NCBI RefSeq assembly: GCF_001279725.1
Contig: NZ_LGDE01000226.1
Location: 1 to 64,000, forward strand
Length of the DNA stretch: 64,000 nucleotides
Reading direction: 5' to 3'
DNA from: Streptomyces sp. WM4235
GTDB taxonomy: Bacteria; Actinomycetota; Actinomycetes; Streptomycetales; Streptomycetaceae
Below are positions 29,207 through 39,089 of the stretch, piece after piece. How positions within the stretch are numbered: position 1 is the stretch's first letter; each line of letters begins with the position of its first letter. The translations under genes and the position numbers were made by a program. Under the pieces are notes generated by a model. That model searched no databases, was not told the origin of the DNA, and saw only the letters and a program-made list of their open reading frames with translations.

Positions 29207-30526
29207 TCAGCCCCTCAGCCTAACCCTCCGGGGGGAGGCGGACCGTTCCACCAGCAGCCACCCGCCGAGCGCCATCGCGATGGCGGCGGGCGCGGTGACC
29301 GGAAGGGCGATCAGGGTGGCGCTGTGGCCCTCCAGCAGACCTCCGAGGCCGGTCGTCGACAGGCCGAGGATCCCGAGGAGGCAGAGGGTGATGCCGAGGG
29401 CGGCGCGGGGCCCGGATCCGGGGCCGGCGCCGCCGCGCACGGGCGCCTCGAAGTGGCGGAAGGCGGCCACGAGCACGCCGGTCAGCGCGGCGGCGAGGAG
29501 CAGCCGGACGGGGACCTGCGCCCACCAGGCGGCGCCGGCGGGCTCGGGGAGCGGGAGACCGAGGCCGATCTGGGCGGCGTACACGGCCAGCATGGCGGTG
29601 AGGTGCCAGAGGAAGGCGGTCATGGCGATCCCGTTGGCGGCGACGACGCCCCGCCAGACACGGGGCCGGGCCACCCAGGCGGCGGCGGGCCGGGCGAGGA
29701 GCTGCACGGCGCCGACCAGCCACATGCCGTGGCAGAGCAGGGCGAGGGTGGGCGGGGCCATGTTGGACACCTTCTCGCCGGGCATCCCGACCATGGAGAG
29801 CGGGTACGGCCCGTACGCGACGAGGAGCGCGGCGCCCGCGAGGCCGGCGGCGGCGAGGACGGCGGGGCGGGTGAGTCGCCCGTCGGCGCGCAGGAAGCCG
29901 AGCTGGTGGACGGCGAGCCAGACGAAGGCGAAGTTCAGGAACTCGACGTAGGGGACGCCGAGCGCGAAGCGCAGCACGTCGGTGAGGGCGGCGGCCCCGG
30001 CGAGGCCGGCGAAGGCGGCCCAGCCGCGGCGCTCGTGCAGCCTCAGCAGCGGCGGGGTGAAGGCGACCATGGCGAGGTAGATCCCGATGAACCACAGCGG
30101 TTGCGTCACCAGGCGCAGCGCGGCGCCGGCGAGCGGCCCGCGGTCGGCGCCGGCGAGCTGCACGACGAGGGCGCAGGCGGTCCACACGCCGACGAAGACG
30201 AGGGTGGGGCGCAGCAGCCGCTGGAGCCGGGCGCGCAGGAACGCGGCGTAGACCGGGCCGTCCGTCGTGCGGGTGAGGGAACGGTACGAGAGGGCGTGCG
30301 AGAAGCCGCCGACGAAGAAGAACACCGGCATCACCTGGAACGCCCAGGTGAGCGGCTGGAGGGCGGGCACGATCCCGAGCAGGTTCCCCATGCCGTCGGG
30401 GCCGACGGCGGCCATCAGCCAGTGCCCGAGGACCACGGTCGCGAGCGAGGCGACCCGCAACAGGTCGACGTACCGGTCCCGAGTGGCGGGCGTGGCCGCG
30501 GCCATTTCGCTTGCGGTGGCTGTCAT
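29207..30526 (-). CDS. acyltransferase-3 family membrane protein
   Basis: 439 residues, about ten to twelve transmembrane helices. The N-terminal RDRYVDLLRVASLATVVLGHW contains the conserved R and H of the acyltransferase-3 (OafB/OatA-like) family, and FFFVGGFSHALSYRSL is also typical. Such enzymes O-acylate cell-surface glycans or secondary metabolites using acyl-CoA from the cytoplasm. No SGNH domain is attached. The acceptor is unknown. Upstream is the ispE terminator-like hairpin, so it begins a new transcription unit with the ABC-F gene. Confidence 0.88.
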   Translation of the reverse strand: MTATASEMAAATPATRDRYVDLLRVASLATVVLGHWLMAAVGPDGMGNLLGIVPALQPLTWAFQVMPVFFFVGGFSHALSYRSLTRTTDGPVYAAFLRARLQRLLRPTLVFVGVWTACALVVQLAGADRGPLAGAALRLVTQPLWFIGIYLAMVAFTPPLLRLHERRGWAAFAGLAGAAALTDVLRFALGVPYVEFLNFAFVWLAVHQLGFLRADGRLTRPAVLAAAGLAGAALLVAYGPYPLSMVGMPGEKVSNMAPPTLALLCHGMWLVGAVQLLARPAAAWVARPRVWRGVVAANGIAMTAFLWHLTAMLAVYAAQIGLGLPLPEPAGAAWWAQVPVRLLLAAALTGVLVAAFRHFEAPVRGGAGPGSGPRAALGITLCLLGILGLSTTGLGGLLEGHSATLIALPVTAPAAIAMALGGWLLVERSASPRRVRLRG

Positions 30527-30592
30527 GGGGCCACGGTCGCCCGCCGCACGGGGGCCCCGACAGAGTGCGGGTACTCATGTCCGGTCTGGGTA

Positions 30593-30639
30593 CCCGCCCC
30601 GCCGGCGGGGCCGGTACACGGCCGCGCCGGCGGGGCGGG
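30593..30639 (-). terminator. hairpin after ispE
   Basis: A 15-bp perfect stem, CCCGCCCCGCCGGCG/CGCCGGCGGGGCGGG, with a 17-nt loop that itself holds a GGCCG/CGGCC mini-stem lies 5 bp past the ispE stop. Confidence 0.75.
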
Positions 30640-30644
30640 ACGGG

Positions 30645-31613
30645 TCAGAGCAGGGTCGCGCCGGGGGCGGGGGAGGAGGCCACGCGGGTGGCGCGGCAGA
30701 GCCCGGAGGCGTCGAGGACGGCGGCGACCTCGGCCGCCGCCTCGGGGTCGCGGACCAGGAACGCCGTCGTGGGCCCGGAGCCGGAGACCAGCGCGGCGAG
30801 CGCCCCGGCCCCGGTGCCCGCGGCGAGGACGGCCGCGAGCCGCGGGCGCAGCGACAGGGCGGCGGGCTGGAGGTCGTTGACCAGGGTGGGGGCGAGGGCG
30901 TCGGGGTCGCCGGAGGCCAGGGCGGCCAGCAGTGCCGGGGACGCCTGGGGGGCGGGGAGGTCGCGGCCGGCGGTGAGCCGGTCGAACTCCCGGAAGACGG
31001 CCGGGGTGGAGAGTCCGCCGTCCGCGACGGCGAAGACCCAGTGGAAGGTGCCGGCGGGGACGGGGGTGAGGATCTCTCCCCGTCCGGTGCCCAGCGCGGC
31101 GCCACCGACCAGGCTGAACGGCACGTCGCTGCCGAGTTCCGCGCAGATGTCGAGGAGTTCGGTCATCGGGGTGTTCAGGCCCCAGAGGGCGTCGCAGGCC
31201 ACCAGGGCGGCGGCCCCGTCGGCGCTGCCGCCGGCCATGCCGCCCGCGACGGGGATGTTCTTCGCGATGTGCAGGTGCACGTCGGGGGAGAGCCCGGCCC
31301 GCCGGGCCAGGGTCTCGGCGGCGCGCGCGGCGAGGTTGGTGCGGTCCAGGGGGACCTGGTCGGCGTCGGGTCCCTCGCAGGTCACCTTGGTCCCCGCGGC
31401 CGGGGTCGCGGTGACCTCGTCGTACAGGGACACGGCCAGGAAGACGTTGGCGAGGTCGTGGAAGCCGTCGGGTCGGGCGGCGGCGACCGCCAGTTGGACG
31501 TTGACCTTGGCGGGGACCCGTACGGTGACGGACCGGGCCGCGGAGTCGGTCGCCCGCCCGGTCGGGTACTCGGTCGGGTTCTCGGTCGGGTTCTCGGTCG
31601 CGTGCTCGCTCAC
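30645..31613 (-). CDS. ispE: 4-diphosphocytidyl-2-C-methyl-D-erythritol kinase
   Basis: 322 residues from GTG 31613, whose GTGA overlaps the ksgA stop. It phosphorylates CDP-ME in the MEP isoprenoid pathway. GHMP-kinase motifs are visible: [24 protein letters not shown] (substrate Lys/Asn), and [18 protein letters not shown] (ATP loop). The first 25 residues are an unusual [17 protein letters not shown] repeat encoded by a slipped 12-bp unit (31561-31600), absent from typical IspE and probably disordered. Co-translation with ksgA is conserved in actinobacteria. Confidence 0.95.
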   Translation of the reverse strand: MSEHATENPTENPTEYPTGRATDSAARSVTVRVPAKVNVQLAVAAARPDGFHDLANVFLAVSLYDEVTATPAAGTKVTCEGPDADQVPLDRTNLAARAAETLARRAGLSPDVHLHIAKNIPVAGGMAGGSADGAAALVACDALWGLNTPMTELLDICAELGSDVPFSLVGGAALGTGRGEILTPVPAGTFHWVFAVADGGLSTPAVFREFDRLTAGRDLPAPQASPALLAALASGDPDALAPTLVNDLQPAALSLRPRLAAVLAAGTGAGALAALVSGSGPTTAFLVRDPEAAAEVAAVLDASGLCRATRVASSPAPGATLL

Positions 31614-32512
31614 AGTGCGGGCCTCTGCGCGGCGGGCTTGTTCTCGGCGATGGCCGCGAACTCCTCGACCGTCAGGGACTCCCCGCGGGCCTGCGGGGAG
31701 ACGCCGGCGGCGACCAGGGCGGCCTCGGCGGCCGCCGCCGAGCCGGCCCAGCCGGCCAGCGCGGCGCGCAGGGTCTTGCGGCGCTGCGCGAAGGCGGCGT
31801 CCACGACGGCGAAGACCTCGGCCTTGGAGGCGGTCGTCTTGATCGGTTCGGCGCGGCGGACCAGCGAGACGAGTCCGGAGTCGACGTTCGGCGCGGGCCA
31901 GAAGACCTTGCGGCCGATGGAGCCCGCGCGCTTGACGTGGGCGTACCAGTTGGCCTTGACGGAGGGCACTCCGTACACCTTGTTGCCGGGCTCGGCGGCG
32001 AGCCGGTCGGCGACCTCCGCCTGCACCATGACGAGGGTCCGCTCGATGGTCGGGAACCGGTCGAGCATGGTCAGCAGCACCGGGACGGCCACGTTGTAGG
32101 GCAGGTTCGCGACGAGCGCGGTCGGCGCCGGGCCGGGCAGCTCGGTGACGAGCATCGCGTCGGAGTGCACGAGGGAGAAGCGGTCCTTGCGGGCCGGCAT
32201 CCGTGCCTCGATGGTGGCGGGCAGGGCGGCGGCCAGGATGTCGTCGATCTCGACGGCGACGACCCGGTCGGCGGCCTCCAGCAGCGCGAGCGTCAGCGAG
32301 CCCAGGCCCGGGCCGACCTCCACGACCACGTCGTCGGGCCGCACCTCGGCGGTGCGGACGATCCGACGGACCGTGTTGGCGTCGATGACGAAGTTCTGAC
32401 CCTTCTGCTTCGTCGGCCGGACGCCGAGTACGGCGGCCAGCTCCCGGATGTCGGCCGGGCCGAGAAGGGCGTCAGGGGTCGTGCTCTCAGGCTGCTGCTC
32501 TGCGGTGCTCAC
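31610..32512 (-). CDS. ksgA: 16S rRNA dimethyladenosine transferase
   Basis: 300 residues from GTG 32512, overlapping the rpfB stop by 4 bp. It dimethylates A1518 and A1519 of 16S rRNA during 30S maturation. Motifs are [21 protein letters not shown]-binding [15 protein letters not shown] and catalytic [12 protein letters not shown]. The C-terminal rRNA-binding helical domain is intact. It is translationally coupled in the middle of rpfB-ksgA-ispE. Confidence 0.97.
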   Translation of the reverse strand: MSTAEQQPESTTPDALLGPADIRELAAVLGVRPTKQKGQNFVIDANTVRRIVRTAEVRPDDVVVEVGPGLGSLTLALLEAADRVVAVEIDDILAAALPATIEARMPARKDRFSLVHSDAMLVTELPGPAPTALVANLPYNVAVPVLLTMLDRFPTIERTLVMVQAEVADRLAAEPGNKVYGVPSVKANWYAHVKRAGSIGRKVFWPAPNVDSGLVSLVRRAEPIKTTASKAEVFAVVDAAFAQRRKTLRAALAGWAGSAAAAEAALVAAGVSPQARGESLTVEEFAAIAENKPAAQRPAL

Positions 32513-34341
32513 CGGTAAAGCCTACGGCCGCAGTGCGGCCACGGAGTCGCCCCCCGCTGCACGTAGAGCTTCTTGGCCCGGTACGTCTGCTCCGTCCCCG
32601 GCGCGTCCTGCGGGCGTCCGCTGCCGCCGAGGGCCTGCCAGGTCCGTACGTCGAACTGGTACAGCCCCCCGTACGTCCCCGACGGGTCGGTGGCGGCCGG
32701 CCGGCCGCCGGACTCGCACTGGGCCAGCGCCCCCCAGTCGAGGCCGTCGGCCCCGGCGACGGAGTCGGGCAGGGCCTTCGTGCCGACCTTCACGAGCCGG
32801 TTGACGGGTGCGCGGACGATCTCGTCGGCGAGCCGGCGGGGCTTCTGGCGGACCCCGTTGACGATGCGCCGGCCGTAGGTGACCCGGCGCGTCCCCGGTC
32901 GGCCGACCCGTTCGACGACCTCGGTGCCGGCGAACAGGTCGTCGTCCCTGACCCACTCGATCTCGTACGGGATGCGCTCCTCGCGGACCTCGCGGGTACC
33001 GGTGATGCGCAGGACGGTCACGATCTGGCCGTCGCGCGGGAAGGCGGTCGGCGGGACGGAGGTGCTGTCCTGGCCGTGCAGGCTGATGCCGGCCTGGTCG
33101 AGGGCCTCCTGGATGGTGGCGGCGTTGGTGCGGACGGTGGTCTCGCGGCCGTCGGCCAGGAAGGTGACCCCGCGTTCCGTGCGGACGTCGAGGGTGAGGC
33201 CGCTGCGCGGCACGGGGGTGGCGCGGGGGGCGGAGAGGTGGGCGCCCTCGGCGCGGATGCCGAGCTGGCGCAGCGCGCCCTCGACGGTGCGGGAGGTGGT
33301 CCACACCTGGCGGCGTTCCCCGTCGAGGGTCAGGCGCAGGGGCCGCCCGTAGCGGACGACGACGTCCTCGCCGTCGTCGAGGGCGCTGCCGCGGGCCGGG
33401 GCGACGAGGTCGTGGGGGCCGACGCCGAGGCCTTCCGCGGCGAGGAGTTCGTCGACCCCGTCGGCGAAGGTGTGCAGGGACCTCGGGACTCCGTCGACGG
33501 TGAGCCGAACCGATTTGTCTGCGGCGACGAACGCGGTGGTGCCGCCGGCGAGGAAGGCGACGACGAGCGCCTGCGGGACGATCCGCCGCCAGGTGTCGGC
33601 CGCGGTGCCGGTGGAGCGGCGGGACCGGGCGGGCGCCGGCTCCGCGACGGCGGGGACCGGACCCGCACCCGCCGGACCCGCGCCGACCGTGCCCGCACCC
33701 GCCGTGCCCGCGCCCGCCGTTCCCGCGCCTGCCTGGACGGTGGTGGGGAGTGTCCGTCTACGGCGGCCGGCGGCCGGCTCCCCCGGCGCCTCGGGGGCGG
33801 CGACCGATCCCCGGCGCCGTCCCGAGCCGGGGAGCACCGGGTTCCCCCGGGTGTCCGGGGCTCCGGTGAACCCCGTCGGGGCGGGTCCGGGCGCGGTGTC
33901 CGGGCGGCGTCGACGTCCCGGGCCCGCGGGTTCCCCGGACGGTGGTTCGTGGGGCGGCCGGAGCTTTTCGGCGCCTCGTTCGCGCCCCCGGGCCCACCCG
34001 GGCTCGGGGGACGTGCGGCGGCGCACCGACCTCGGGGCGGGCACACCCGGCACGGGCGCTCCGGGGAGATCGGCCGCCGCGACCGCGGGCTCCGCCGGGT
34101 CCGCGACGCCGGGGCCCGCGAAGGGCTCGGGCCACGGCGGTTCGGGGTCCCACCGGGTGGCGAACGCGCCTCCCGACGACCCCGACGACGACCCCGATGC
34201 CCCCGATGCCCCCGGCGGCCCGGGAGGTTCCGGATCCCAGGGCTCCGGTTTCACCCCGGGCCGGATCGGCGGCGCCGGGTACGCCTCCGGGACGGGACCG
34301 ACGGGACCGCCACGGCGGTGACTGCCCTGGGTATCGCTCAC
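32509..34341 (-). CDS. rpfB: resuscitation-promoting factor RpfB with long disordered N-terminus
   Basis: 610 residues from GTG 34341, with GGAG 8 bp upstream. A muralytic enzyme that loosens peptidoglycan during spore germination or regrowth. From the C-terminus: lysozyme-like Rpf domain (about 535-610) with catalytic E543 in ALAQCESGG and paired cysteines; G5 domain (about 445-525); three DUF348 repeats (about 320-430); and one membrane-anchor helix (about 288-310, [19 protein letters not shown]). The anchor is preceded by some 280 residues rich in Pro/Gly/Ala/Arg, including GAGTAGAGTAGAGT. That cytoplasmic extension is far longer than in the usual 350-430-residue RpfB. Coupled to ksgA by a GTGA overlap. 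Confidence 0.93.
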   Translation of the reverse strand: MSDTQGSHRRGGPVGPVPEAYPAPPIRPGVKPEPWDPEPPGPPGASGASGSSSGSSGGAFATRWDPEPPWPEPFAGPGVADPAEPAVAAADLPGAPVPGVPAPRSVRRRTSPEPGWARGRERGAEKLRPPHEPPSGEPAGPGRRRRPDTAPGPAPTGFTGAPDTRGNPVLPGSGRRRGSVAAPEAPGEPAAGRRRRTLPTTVQAGAGTAGAGTAGAGTVGAGPAGAGPVPAVAEPAPARSRRSTGTAADTWRRIVPQALVVAFLAGGTTAFVAADKSVRLTVDGVPRSLHTFADGVDELLAAEGLGVGPHDLVAPARGSALDDGEDVVVRYGRPLRLTLDGERRQVWTTSRTVEGALRQLGIRAEGAHLSAPRATPVPRSGLTLDVRTERGVTFLADGRETTVRTNAATIQEALDQAGISLHGQDSTSVPPTAFPRDGQIVTVLRITGTREVREERIPYEIEWVRDDDLFAGTEVVERVGRPGTRRVTYGRRIVNGVRQKPRRLADEIVRAPVNRLVKVGTKALPDSVAGADGLDWGALAQCESGGRPAATDPSGTYGGLYQFDVRTWQALGGSGRPQDAPGTEQTYRAKKLYVQRGATPWPHCGRRLYR

Positions 34342-34453
34342 GACGCTCGCTCCACTGGTCCGGCCCCGCTGGTTCGGGCAGGGCACCCTAACGGGAACGA
34401 CCGTCACACACCAAAGTCGTTCGGTCACGCAGCGTGTCAGGCGAACGGGTGTG

Positions 34454-35356
34454 TCAGAGCGCGGCGCCGGGGGTCGGCGGGACGTAGTCGAAGGCGCGCG
34501 CCGTGTTGGCGGCCAGGGCGGTCGCCATGGCGTCCTCGTCGAGGCCCCGGACGGCCGCCATGGCCCGCACGGTGAGCGGGATCAGGTACGGGGCGTTGGG
34601 TCGGCCGCGGTAGGGCGCCGGGGTGAGGTACGGGGCGTCGGTCTCCACGAGCACCAGTTCCAGCGGGGCCACGGCGAGGGCCTCGCGCAGCGGGGCGGCG
34701 TTCTTGAAGGTGACGGTCCCGGCGAACGACATGTAGTAGCCGGCGGCGGCGCACTCGCGGGCCATCTCGGCGTCCCCCGAGTAGCAGTGGAAGACGGTGC
34801 GTTCGGGCGCGCCCTCCTCGCGCAGGATGCGCAGCACGTCGGCGTGGGCCTCGCGGTCGTGGATGACCAGGGCCTTGCCCCGCCGCTTGGCGATCTCGAT
34901 GTGGGCGCGGAAGGAACGCTCCTGCGCCGCCGTGCCCTCGGGGCCGGTGCGGAAGAAGTCGAGGCCGGTCTCGCCGACCGCCTTCACGTGGTCGAGCGCC
35001 GCGAGGGCCTCGATCTCGGCGAGCGCCTCGTCGAGGGCGCCGTCGCCGCCGCCGGGCCGGGCTCCCTGCCGGGACCAGCCGTCCGGATCGCCGTGGACGA
35101 TGCGGGGGGCCTCGTTCGGGTGGAGGGCGACGGCCGCGTGGACGTTCTCGTACGCGGCGGCGGTCTCGGCGGCCCAGCGCGAGCCCTTCACGTCGCAGCC
35201 CACCTGCACGACGGTGGTCACGCCCACCGAGGCGGCCTTGGCGAGGCCCTCCTCGACGGTGCCCGACTGCATGTCCAGGTGGGTGTGGGAATCGGCGACC
35301 GCCACCCGCAGCGGTTCGGGCGGCGGGGGCGGTGCGTCGTTGGCGGTACGGCTCAT
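34454..35356 (-). CDS. tatD: TatD-family metal-dependent hydrolase/DNase
   Basis: 300 residues. Metal-binding motifs are complete: DSHTHLD near residue 24, ALHPNEAP, VGETGLDFFR, VIHDREAH, FHCYSGD and VETDAPYLTP. TatD enzymes are 3'-5' exonucleases or deoxyribonucleases in DNA repair and RNA quality control. It lies 112 bp upstream of rpfB on the same strand; tatD-rpfB-ksgA-ispE is a recognised actinobacterial order. The start ATG at 35356 could be later, since the first 15 residues are a poly-Pro stretch. Confidence 0.94.
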   Translation of the reverse strand: MSRTANDAPPPPPEPLRVAVADSHTHLDMQSGTVEEGLAKAASVGVTTVVQVGCDVKGSRWAAETAAAYENVHAAVALHPNEAPRIVHGDPDGWSRQGARPGGGDGALDEALAEIEALAALDHVKAVGETGLDFFRTGPEGTAAQERSFRAHIEIAKRRGKALVIHDREAHADVLRILREEGAPERTVFHCYSGDAEMARECAAAGYYMSFAGTVTFKNAAPLREALAVAPLELVLVETDAPYLTPAPYRGRPNAPYLIPLTVRAMAAVRGLDEDAMATALAANTARAFDYVPPTPGAAL

Positions 35357-35416
35357 ACGGCCGATCCTATGACCGGGGCTCCGGGACGCCTCCCCGCGTC
35401 CCGTGCGGGGGCGGGC

Positions 35417-35932
35417 TCAGGACCGGCGCAGCCGCCGCGTCAGCCGGGCCAGCAGTCCGGGGCGCTCCTCCCCGTCGGTCACGGCCACCGGCCCCGGGGC
35501 GGCGTGCGCCGGGGGCGACTTGCGGGGCTTGGGCGTGCGCGGGGTGTTCGCCCCGGCCGGGACGGGTCCGGCGATGCCGGGCGCGACGGGGTGGTGATAG
35601 AGGCGGTCGAGCGTACCGAGTACCGACTTGACCTGACCCTCGCGCATGATGCGGACCACGTGGCCGCCGCAGTTCACGCACGTCGGGTTGGAGAGCGGGG
35701 ACGGGACCCGTTCACCCTGGACCGTGTAGACGATGACGGGCCGGCCCTCGCCGTCGACGTGGTGTTCTATCTCGTAACCCTGCTCCCAGCCGTACCCGCA
35801 CTTCATGCAGGCGAACGAGTACGCCTCGTGCACGGTCTGGACGTTGCGCTTCGAGGGCGCCGGGACGACGGGGGATTCGGCGGTGGCGGCGACGACGGGT
35901 CCGGGTACCGGGGTGTCTGCGATCTCTGTCAT
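35417..35932 (-). CDS. small zinc-ribbon protein of unknown function
   Basis: 171 residues from ATG 35932, chosen for AGAGGAG 5 bp upstream rather than the longer frame to 35992. The central part has two knuckles, FACMKCGYGWEQGYEIEHH and PTCVNCGGHVVRIM (CxxC...CxxC), so it likely binds one zinc. N- and C-terminal parts are Pro/Ala-rich and end in the basic LLARLTRRLRRS. I do not recognise a named family. It sits between rsmI and tatD in a run of translation, RNA and cell-wall genes, so nucleic-acid or ribosome-related binding is a guess only. Confidence 0.8.
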   Translation of the reverse strand: MTEIADTPVPGPVVAATAESPVVPAPSKRNVQTVHEAYSFACMKCGYGWEQGYEIEHHVDGEGRPVIVYTVQGERVPSPLSNPTCVNCGGHVVRIMREGQVKSVLGTLDRLYHHPVAPGIAGPVPAGANTPRTPKPRKSPPAHAAPGPVAVTDGEERPGLLARLTRRLRRS

Positions 35933-36069
35933 GCCAGCTCCTCTGTTCCACTGGTGCATAGCCAGTGGACGCCTCTTGAGGCGGGAGCGCATCAGGCCCT
36001 GTCGACTGTTGGACGGCCTTTGGCCGAGTCATGCCCAAAGTGCCCGATGCACGGTCTGAGCTTTGCTTT

Positions 36070-36987
36070 TCAGGCCCGGTCTTTACCGATTCCGGGCGCC
36101 TTTTGTGCCGCGTTCTTTGCCGCGACAACCGCGTCGAAAACGTCCCGCTTGGGTACGCCCGCCTCGGCGGCGACGGCGGCGATGGCCTCCTTGCGACGCT
36201 CCCCCGCCTCCTCGCGCACCCGCACCCTGCGCACCAGCTCCTCGTCGTCCACGTCGCCGGGTCCGGCGGCCGGGGCCCCCTCGACGACGACCGTGATCTC
36301 CCCGCGCACGCCCTCGGCGGCCCACGCCGCCAACTCGCCCAGCCCGCCGCGCTTGACCTCCTCGTACGTCTTGGTCAGTTCGCGGCAGACGGCCGCCCGC
36401 CGGTCGGCGCCGAAGACCTCCGCCATGGCGGCCAGGGTGTCGTCGAGCCGGTGGGGCGCCTCGAAGTAGACGAGGGTGCGGCGCTCCGCCTCGACCTCGC
36501 GCAGCCGGCCGAGGCGCTCGCCGGCCTTGCGCGGCAGGAAGCCCTCGAAGCAGAACCGGTCCACGGGCAACCCGGACAGGGCGAGCGCGGTCAGCACGGC
36601 GGAGGGCCCCGGCACGGCGGTGACCTTGATGTCCTTCTCCACGGCGGCGGCGACCAGCCGGTAGCCGGGGTCGGACACCGAGGGCATGCCGGCGTCGGTG
36701 ACCAGCAGCACCCGCTTGCCGGCCTCCAGGGCCTCGACGAGTTCGGGGGTGCGGGCGGACTCGTTGCCCTCGAAGTACGACAGGACGCGCCCGGTGGTGT
36801 GCACACCGAGCCCCTGGGTCAGCCTCCGCAGCCGCCGGGTGTCCTCGGCGGCGATCACATCGGCCCGCTCCAGCTCGGCCCCGAGCCGGGGCGGGGCGTC
36901 GGCGAGATCGCCGATCGGGGTGCCGGCGAGCACGAGCACACCGGTGGAAGGGGAGGTCTCGGCGCCGCGGGGCTGGTCAGTCGTCAC
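36070..36987 (-). CDS. rsmI: 16S rRNA 2'-O-methyltransferase RsmI (C1402)
   Basis: 305 residues from GTG 36987. It is a SPOUT-unrelated tetrapyrrole-methylase-fold enzyme modifying the ribose of C1402 in the 30S P-site. Signatures are VLVLAGTPIGDLADAPPR, IAAEDTRRLRRLTQGLG, LLVTDAGMPSVSDPGYRLV, VTAVPGPSAVLTALALSGLP, and RELTKTYEEVKRG. It is full length. The 88-bp gap to the divergent pmt gene holds both promoters. Confidence 0.96.
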   Translation of the reverse strand: MTTDQPRGAETSPSTGVLVLAGTPIGDLADAPPRLGAELERADVIAAEDTRRLRRLTQGLGVHTTGRVLSYFEGNESARTPELVEALEAGKRVLLVTDAGMPSVSDPGYRLVAAAVEKDIKVTAVPGPSAVLTALALSGLPVDRFCFEGFLPRKAGERLGRLREVEAERRTLVYFEAPHRLDDTLAAMAEVFGADRRAAVCRELTKTYEEVKRGGLGELAAWAAEGVRGEITVVVEGAPAAGPGDVDDEELVRRVRVREEAGERRKEAIAAVAAEAGVPKRDVFDAVVAAKNAAQKAPGIGKDRA

Positions 36988-37075
36988 CCGCCCATCCTCT
37001 CAGGAGCCCCACCCGGCACGCCCCGGGCCGCCCCGGCGCTGGGGTTCCCGCGGACGCGTTCCCTACGATGACCCG

Positions 37076-38842
37076 GTGACCAGTACCGCGACGCCGCCGC
37101 CCAGCCCCGCGGGGGCCCCGCCCGCCCCCTCGGGCGGACGCGACTCCGAGCCCGAGCCGTCCGTCTGGCTCCGCCGTCTGCGGGGCTTCGGCTACGCGCC
37201 GCGGACCCCGGACGCGGACGTCCGTACCCGCCTCGTGCCCCCGTACGCCCGCCCCTCCGCACAGTTGTGGACGGCGCTCGGCGTGCCGGCCGCGGCGGCG
37301 GTCACCTGGCAGCGGGTCCTGGCGTGGGCCGGGCCGCTGCTGGTGGCCCTGGTCGCCGGGGTGCTGCGGTTCGTGCACCTGGGCAGCCCCAAGGCGGTGA
37401 TATTCGACGAGACGTACTACGCCAAGGACGCCTGGGCCACGATCCGACAGGGCTACGAGGCGAGTTGGCCCAAGGACATCGACAAGTCGATCCTGTCCGA
37501 CCCGGACGGGGTGGCGCTGCCGCTGGACCCGGGCTACGTCGTGCACCCGCCGGTCGGCAAATGGGTGATCGGCATCGGCGAGTGGATGTTCGGCTTCGAT
37601 CCGTTCGGCTGGCGGTTCATGACCGCCGTGCTCGGCACGCTGTCCGTGCTGATGCTGTGCCGGATCGGCCGCCGGCTCTTCCGATCCACCTTCCTCGGCT
37701 GCCTGGCGGGCGCGCTGCTGGCGGTGGACGGCCTGCACCTGGTGATGAGCCGCACGGCCCTCCTCGACCTGGTGCTGATGTTCTTCGTCCTGGCCGCCTT
37801 CGGGGCGCTGGTCGTCGACCGGGACAAGGCCCGGGCGAAACTCGCGGCGGCGCTCCCCGTGGACGAGGACGGACGCACCCGCCCCGACCTCGCCGTCGCG
37901 GAGACGCTGCGGCTGGGCCTGCGCCCGTACCGGATCCTGGCGGGCGTCTGCCTGGGTCTGGCGTTCGGCACCAAGTGGAACGGCCTGGTGATCCTGGCCT
38001 TCTTCGGGATCCTGACCGTCCTGTGGGACACGGCCGCGCGCCGCACCGCCGGCGCGGGCGCCCCGTACGCGGCGATGCTGCGCAAGGACGCGCTGCCCGG
38101 CTTCCTCTCCACGGTGCCGGTGGCGATCGGCGTGTACCTGGCGTCGTGGACGGGCTGGATCCTCAGCCCGGACAACGGCAAGGGCGGCTACTTCCGCGAC
38201 TGGGCCGCCAAGAACGACCAGCACAGCTCGCTGTCCTTCCTGCCGGAATGGCTGCGGAGCCTGTGGCACTACGAGACCGAGGTCTACAAGTTCCACGTGG
38301 GCCTGACCTCGGGCCACACCTACGAGTCGAACCCGTGGAGCTGGCTCGTGCTCGGCCGGCCCGTCTCGTACTTCTACGAGTCCCCCGCACCCGGCACGGA
38401 CGGCTGCCCGGCCACGGAAACCGCCAAGTGCGCCCGCGAGGTACTGGCCCTGGGCACGCCCCTGCTGTGGTGGGCCGGCTGCTTCGCGCTGCTGTACGTA
38501 CTGTGGCGGTGGCTGTTCCGCCGCGACTGGCGGGCGGGCGCCATCACGTGCGCGCTGGCCGCCGGCCTGCTGCCCTGGTTCAACTACCAGGAGCGGACCA
38601 TCTTCTTCTTCTACGCGGTGGTCTTCGTCCCGTACCTGTGCCTGGCCGTGGCGATGATGATCGGCGCGATGCTCGGCCCGGCGGGCTCCTCGGAACGCCG
38701 CCGCGCGATCGGCGCGATCGGCGCGGGCGTACTCGTCCTGCTGATCGTCTGGAACTTCATCTACTTCTGGCCCATCTACACGGGCCAGTCCCTCCCGATG
38801 GACTCCTGGCGCGGCCGCATGTGGCTGGACACCTGGGTCTAG
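37076..38842 (+). CDS. pmt: protein O-mannosyltransferase
   Basis: 588 residues from GTG 37076. It is a GT39-family integral membrane enzyme transferring mannose from polyprenyl-phosphate-mannose to Ser/Thr of exported proteins. The catalytic acidic pair is in VIFDETYYAKDAW (first extracellular loop), and VMSRTALLDLVLMFF and FNYQERTIFFFYAVVF (PMT 4-helix C-terminal domain) are characteristic. About eleven helices are predicted by eye. In S. coelicolor Pmt with Ppm glycosylates surface proteins and is needed for phiC31 infection. Divergent from rsmI, an order typical of Streptomyces. Confidence 0.93.
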   Translation: MTSTATPPPSPAGAPPAPSGGRDSEPEPSVWLRRLRGFGYAPRTPDADVRTRLVPPYARPSAQLWTALGVPAAAAVTWQRVLAWAGPLLVALVAGVLRFVHLGSPKAVIFDETYYAKDAWATIRQGYEASWPKDIDKSILSDPDGVALPLDPGYVVHPPVGKWVIGIGEWMFGFDPFGWRFMTAVLGTLSVLMLCRIGRRLFRSTFLGCLAGALLAVDGLHLVMSRTALLDLVLMFFVLAAFGALVVDRDKARAKLAAALPVDEDGRTRPDLAVAETLRLGLRPYRILAGVCLGLAFGTKWNGLVILAFFGILTVLWDTAARRTAGAGAPYAAMLRKDALPGFLSTVPVAIGVYLASWTGWILSPDNGKGGYFRDWAAKNDQHSSLSFLPEWLRSLWHYETEVYKFHVGLTSGHTYESNPWSWLVLGRPVSYFYESPAPGTDGCPATETAKCAREVLALGTPLLWWAGCFALLYVLWRWLFRRDWRAGAITCALAAGLLPWFNYQERTIFFFYAVVFVPYLCLAVAMMIGAMLGPAGSSERRRAIGAIGAGVLVLLIVWNFIYFWPIYTGQSLPMDSWRGRMWLDTWV

Positions 38843-38859
38843 CGCCACGGAAGCACCCG

Positions 38860-38891
38860 ACGGGCCCGACACCTGACGGTGCCGGGCCCGT
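38860..38891 (+). terminator. terminator after pmt
   Basis: A 14-bp stem (38860-38873 with 38878-38891) with one mismatch and a TGAC loop lies 17 bp past the pmt stop. Confidence 0.8.
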
Positions 38892-39089
38892 GGTGGTTGT
38901 TGGTGGTGGTCGCCGGCCGTCCTGGGCCGCCCCTCGACGGCCCACAGACGGCCCAGATCTACTGGCTGGCGGATTTACAGACCCCTCCCGAGCCCGCAGC
39001 AAAAGGCCTTTTGACCTGCTGCGGAGATCAGCAGCGGCGGGCGCACCGAGTCCCCCGTCCACACCACGTCCTGATCTTGTTTGGCGCCG

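Noticed and set aside
38955-38990. Segment resembling a tRNA-Tyr anticodon arm on the minus strand (CTGTAAATCC), considered as a second att site
   Set aside because: Only about 17 bases match, there is no T arm or acceptor end, and it does not match the tRNA-Ser scar on the other side.
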